DNA of 15,552 bases from Streptosporangiaceae bacterium (GTDB lineage: Bacteria > Actinomycetota > Actinomycetes > Streptosporangiales > Streptosporangiaceae), in contig JASHYW010000282.1 in assembly GCA_030042885.1 (NCBI GenBank), positions 1 through 15,552 on the forward strand, written 5' to 3'. The notes below the pieces were generated by a model. The model made no database searches. It saw only the letters and a program-made list of their open reading frames with translations, and was not told the DNA's origin. Positions 13,715 through 15,552 of this stretch are shown here, piece after piece. The translations under genes and the position numbers were made by a program. The stretch's first letter is position 1, and every line of letters starts with the position of its first letter.

Positions 13715-15354
13715 GCGCTGGCCTCGTCGGGCTCGTCCAGCAGCGTGCGCATCCGCTGCTGCCCCGCGGGGCCCGCGAACCTGGCGAACCGCATGCTGAA
13801 GTCCTCCCGGGCTTCGGCCTGGCTGATTGCGAGGTTTGCGGCGATTTCACCCATGGCCAGCAGCGTAGCGGCGGGGGCCGCGTGTTCGGCCAGCATCGCG
13901 TCGGCCAGCGCGTGAATTTCCCCGCGCTGGACCTGGCTGTCCTGGAACTCGCCGAGGCAGTCCTGCAGCTGCTTGAGGTCGCCGACGACCTTCTTATTGG
14001 CGACCGGGTCGTGCAGCGGGGCGAAGAACTCCAGCAGGTAGCGCAACTCCTTGGCGCGTTTGCGCAGGTCATGCAGTGATTCCGGAGGCGAGTCCTGGGT
14101 GATCGCGCCGCCTTTGGCCACGATCTTGCGGAACGCCCGCCCGGTCGTGCTGATGGCCAGCTCGGCCGCGGTCGGCTCGCGGCGCCGCCTGCGGGGGCCG
14201 CCCGCGTCGCGGACCTCGACCAGCGCCTTGCGCCAGTGATCGGTGACGGCCTTGAACCGCGCCGAGCGCAGGCCGGCGGCCAGCCGCCGGAACTCCCGGG
14301 CGCGGCGCCGGACCAGGTAGGCGCGGAACGGCTCGAGGTCGGCCGCGGACGCGTCCGCCAGGTGCTCGGCCATCGCGCCGAAACCCAGCAGGTGGACGTC
14401 GAGATCCCTGGTCGGCGTGGTCAGGTCGCCGAGCCACTTGAACTCGGCCGCATACGGCCCGGCCAGGCCGTCCGGCAGGACGCCGCCGAGCAGCTTGATC
14501 GCCGAGCGGGTGCGGCGGACCGATACCCGTAGGTCATGCAGGAACTCGGTGTCGATGTCGCGGAGCACGCCGTCGACGTTCAGCTCTAGGGTATCGAGCA
14601 GGCGCAGCAGCACGATGGCCACCGCGACCGGCGACGGCATCTGAGCGGTGATCTCCGCGTCCACGCCGCCCGAGTAGTCACCGGGATGACGGCCGAGAGC
14701 GTGCAGGGCCGCGGCGAAGACGCTCTGGCTGGCCGGGGAAATGCCGGGGACGTCGGCCAGCAGCCGCGCGGCCCTGCGGGCCTGGGCTGGGTAGCCGCGG
14801 ACTTCGGCGATGGCCAGCCGCGGCGGCAGTTCTAGGGTCACGCCGTCGTGCGAGGCCGTCGAGCGGTCCACGATCAGGCGGGCCACCGTCTTGCCGTCGG
14901 CGTTCAGCAGCCGGGTGACGCTGACCGTGCCGACCGCCCGGGCGACCGGCAGCAGCGCCCGCGGGCTGACCAGCTTGAGGATATGATCCCGTACCGGCCC
15001 GGCGGGCAGATCCTCGGCCAGGTGGGGCCGCCGGGGCTGCCACCCGGTCACCGGCTGTTCGGCCAGCGGCACGCCGTCCCTGGACAGGAGCAGGCGGCCG
15101 AGCCGCTTGGCCCGCTGGTATTCGAGCACCAGCCCGGCGCGGTTCAGCCGCCAGTCGAAGGTGTCCAGCCAGGTACGCTGCCGGGTGCCGCTGCCCGGCG
15201 CGCCGCGCTCGGCGGCCACACCGAACGCCTGCGCGAGCACGTCCAGCGCGGCGGCGGCTGGGTCGCAGGCCTCGTTCTGGCCTCCGGTGGCGGTCGTTCC
15301 GCCGTTCGGTTCACCCTCTCCGTCGAGCTCGAACTCCCGCAGGTCAAACGTCAT
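13711..15354 (-). CDS. CHAD domain protein with degenerate CYTH-like N-terminus
   Basis: A 547-residue protein. The C-terminal half is a CHAD domain: two helical halves marked by TEFLHDLRVSVRRTRSAIKL and SLHDLRKRAKELRYLLEFFA, with the conserved His and many Arg/Lys that bind polyphosphate. The N-terminal 200 residues recall a CYTH (triphosphate tunnel) domain (TWLDTFDWRLNRAGLVLEYQ; VTRLLNADGKTVARLIVD) but no ExExK motif is visible, so enzymatic activity is doubtful. CHAD proteins are known to associate with polyphosphate granules. GAGGAGAA lies about ten bases before the ATG at 15354, within a short palindrome. The stop overlaps the ParA start by four bases. Confidence 0.9.
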   Translation of the reverse strand: MTFDLREFELDGEGEPNGGTTATGGQNEACDPAAAALDVLAQAFGVAAERGAPGSGTRQRTWLDTFDWRLNRAGLVLEYQRAKRLGRLLLSRDGVPLAEQPVTGWQPRRPHLAEDLPAGPVRDHILKLVSPRALLPVARAVGTVSVTRLLNADGKTVARLIVDRSTASHDGVTLELPPRLAIAEVRGYPAQARRAARLLADVPGISPASQSVFAAALHALGRHPGDYSGGVDAEITAQMPSPVAVAIVLLRLLDTLELNVDGVLRDIDTEFLHDLRVSVRRTRSAIKLLGGVLPDGLAGPYAAEFKWLGDLTTPTRDLDVHLLGFGAMAEHLADASAADLEPFRAYLVRRRAREFRRLAAGLRSARFKAVTDHWRKALVEVRDAGGPRRRRREPTAAELAISTTGRAFRKIVAKGGAITQDSPPESLHDLRKRAKELRYLLEFFAPLHDPVANKKVVGDLKQLQDCLGEFQDSQVQRGEIHALADAMLAEHAAPAATLLAMGEIAANLAISQAEAREDFSMRFARFAGPAGQQRMRTLLDEPDEASA

Positions 15355-15364
15355 AAATTCAGGT

Positions 15365-15379
15365 TCTCCTCAGGAGAAA
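15365..15379. promoter_or_regulatory. 15-bp palindrome holding the CHAD ribosome site
   Basis: TTCTCCT and AGGAGAA flank a single central base. The minus-strand reading supplies the GAGGAGAA ribosome site of the CHAD gene, so pairing in RNA could mask it. A plus-strand reading also gives AGGAGAA before ATG, but no convincing plus-strand gene follows. Confidence 0.4.
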
Positions 15380-15417
15380 TGCAATGCCCGGTCCCCTACA
15401 TCTGGTATACACCGGTC

Positions 15418-15552
15418 TCAGCCGACGGGCCAGGTCACGCCGGTGGCCGCGAGGATATCACCAGATCGGGGCATCGCGGTCTGCGCGCCGTGGCGGGTGA
15501 CGGCCGCGGCACCCGCGGCGGCGGCGGCCCGGAGCGCTTGCGCGGCCGGGAC
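15418..15552 (-). CDS. 3' end of an unidentified gene at the right edge
   Basis: An open minus-strand frame of 44 codons enters from the right edge and ends at 15418-15420. It encodes an Ala-rich stretch, then AAVTRHGAQTAMPRSGDILA and ATGVTWPVG. Codon bias (G/C in third positions) and the position 63 bases before the CHAD start on the same strand make a real gene end plausible. I do not recognise a family from so short a piece. Confidence 0.45.
   Translation of the reverse strand, partial: VPAAQALRAAAAAGAAAVTRHGAQTAMPRSGDILAATGVTWPVG

Noticed and set aside
13161..14072. Minus-strand frame containing KGGVGKTT-region DNA in another register.
   Set aside because: It is out of frame with both the ParA and CHAD genes, which carry all recognisable motifs.

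Overview
The window comes from a high-GC Gram-positive bacterium, almost certainly an actinobacterium. Evidence: strong G/C bias at third codon positions, GTG starts, GGAGG-type ribosome sites, a Ser/Thr kinase of the bacterial (Hanks) type, a class E/F-like sortase, a DUF222 (13E12-like) relic, and a propane-type catabolic cassette typical of Mycobacteriales, Pseudonocardiales and Streptosporangiales. I cannot name the genus. No rRNA, tRNA, CRISPR array or intact transposase was seen.

Layout. (1) 1-1506, minus: a Ser/Thr protein kinase running off the left edge, with a low-complexity tail built from two ~75-residue repeats and a good promoter at 1586-1614. (2) 1721-3348, minus: a two-gene surface operon, a DUF4397 secreted/anchored protein followed by a sortase. 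(3) 3363-5440: a 2-kb stretch with no intact gene. It holds the 3' tail of a regulator/ATPase gene, the 3' part of a phosphoesterase gene, a middle piece of a membrane histidine-kinase-like gene and a scrap resembling a SAM methyltransferase gene, ending in a 42-bp near-perfect palindrome. (4) 5467-8404, plus: amidohydrolase, DUF59/MIP18-type protein (ATGA overlap), then, after a hairpin and its own leader, a zinc alcohol dehydrogenase. This gene order normally follows the soluble di-iron (propane) monooxygenase genes, which are absent here. (5) 8456-10054, plus: a compact operon of sulfite-oxidase-like molybdoprotein, FAD/NAD(P)H ferredoxin-reductase-type flavoprotein and DUF6510 zinc-ribbon protein. 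(6) 10051-10920, minus: a DUF222 pseudogene with three single-base deletions and no HNH end. (7) 11079-12658, plus: an alpha/beta hydrolase and a PCD-like/VOC fusion protein, followed by a methyltransferase remnant (12687-12941). (8) 12938-15354, minus: a CYTH-like/CHAD protein translationally coupled (GTGA) to a ParA-type ATPase, and the 3' end of one more gene at the right edge.

How they may work together. The amidohydrolase, DUF59 protein and alcohol dehydrogenase look like the maturation and alcohol-oxidation half of an alkane/propane pathway whose oxygenase must be encoded elsewhere or was lost when the upstream region was scrambled. The molybdoprotein and flavoprotein probably form a redox pair. 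The CHAD-ParA pair is the most attractive candidate for an undescribed system: a polyphosphate-binding protein linked to a cargo-positioning ATPase. The six frameshifted sites all lie in truncated genes and are all one-base indels, while the genes between them are intact, so decay is more likely than poor sequence quality.
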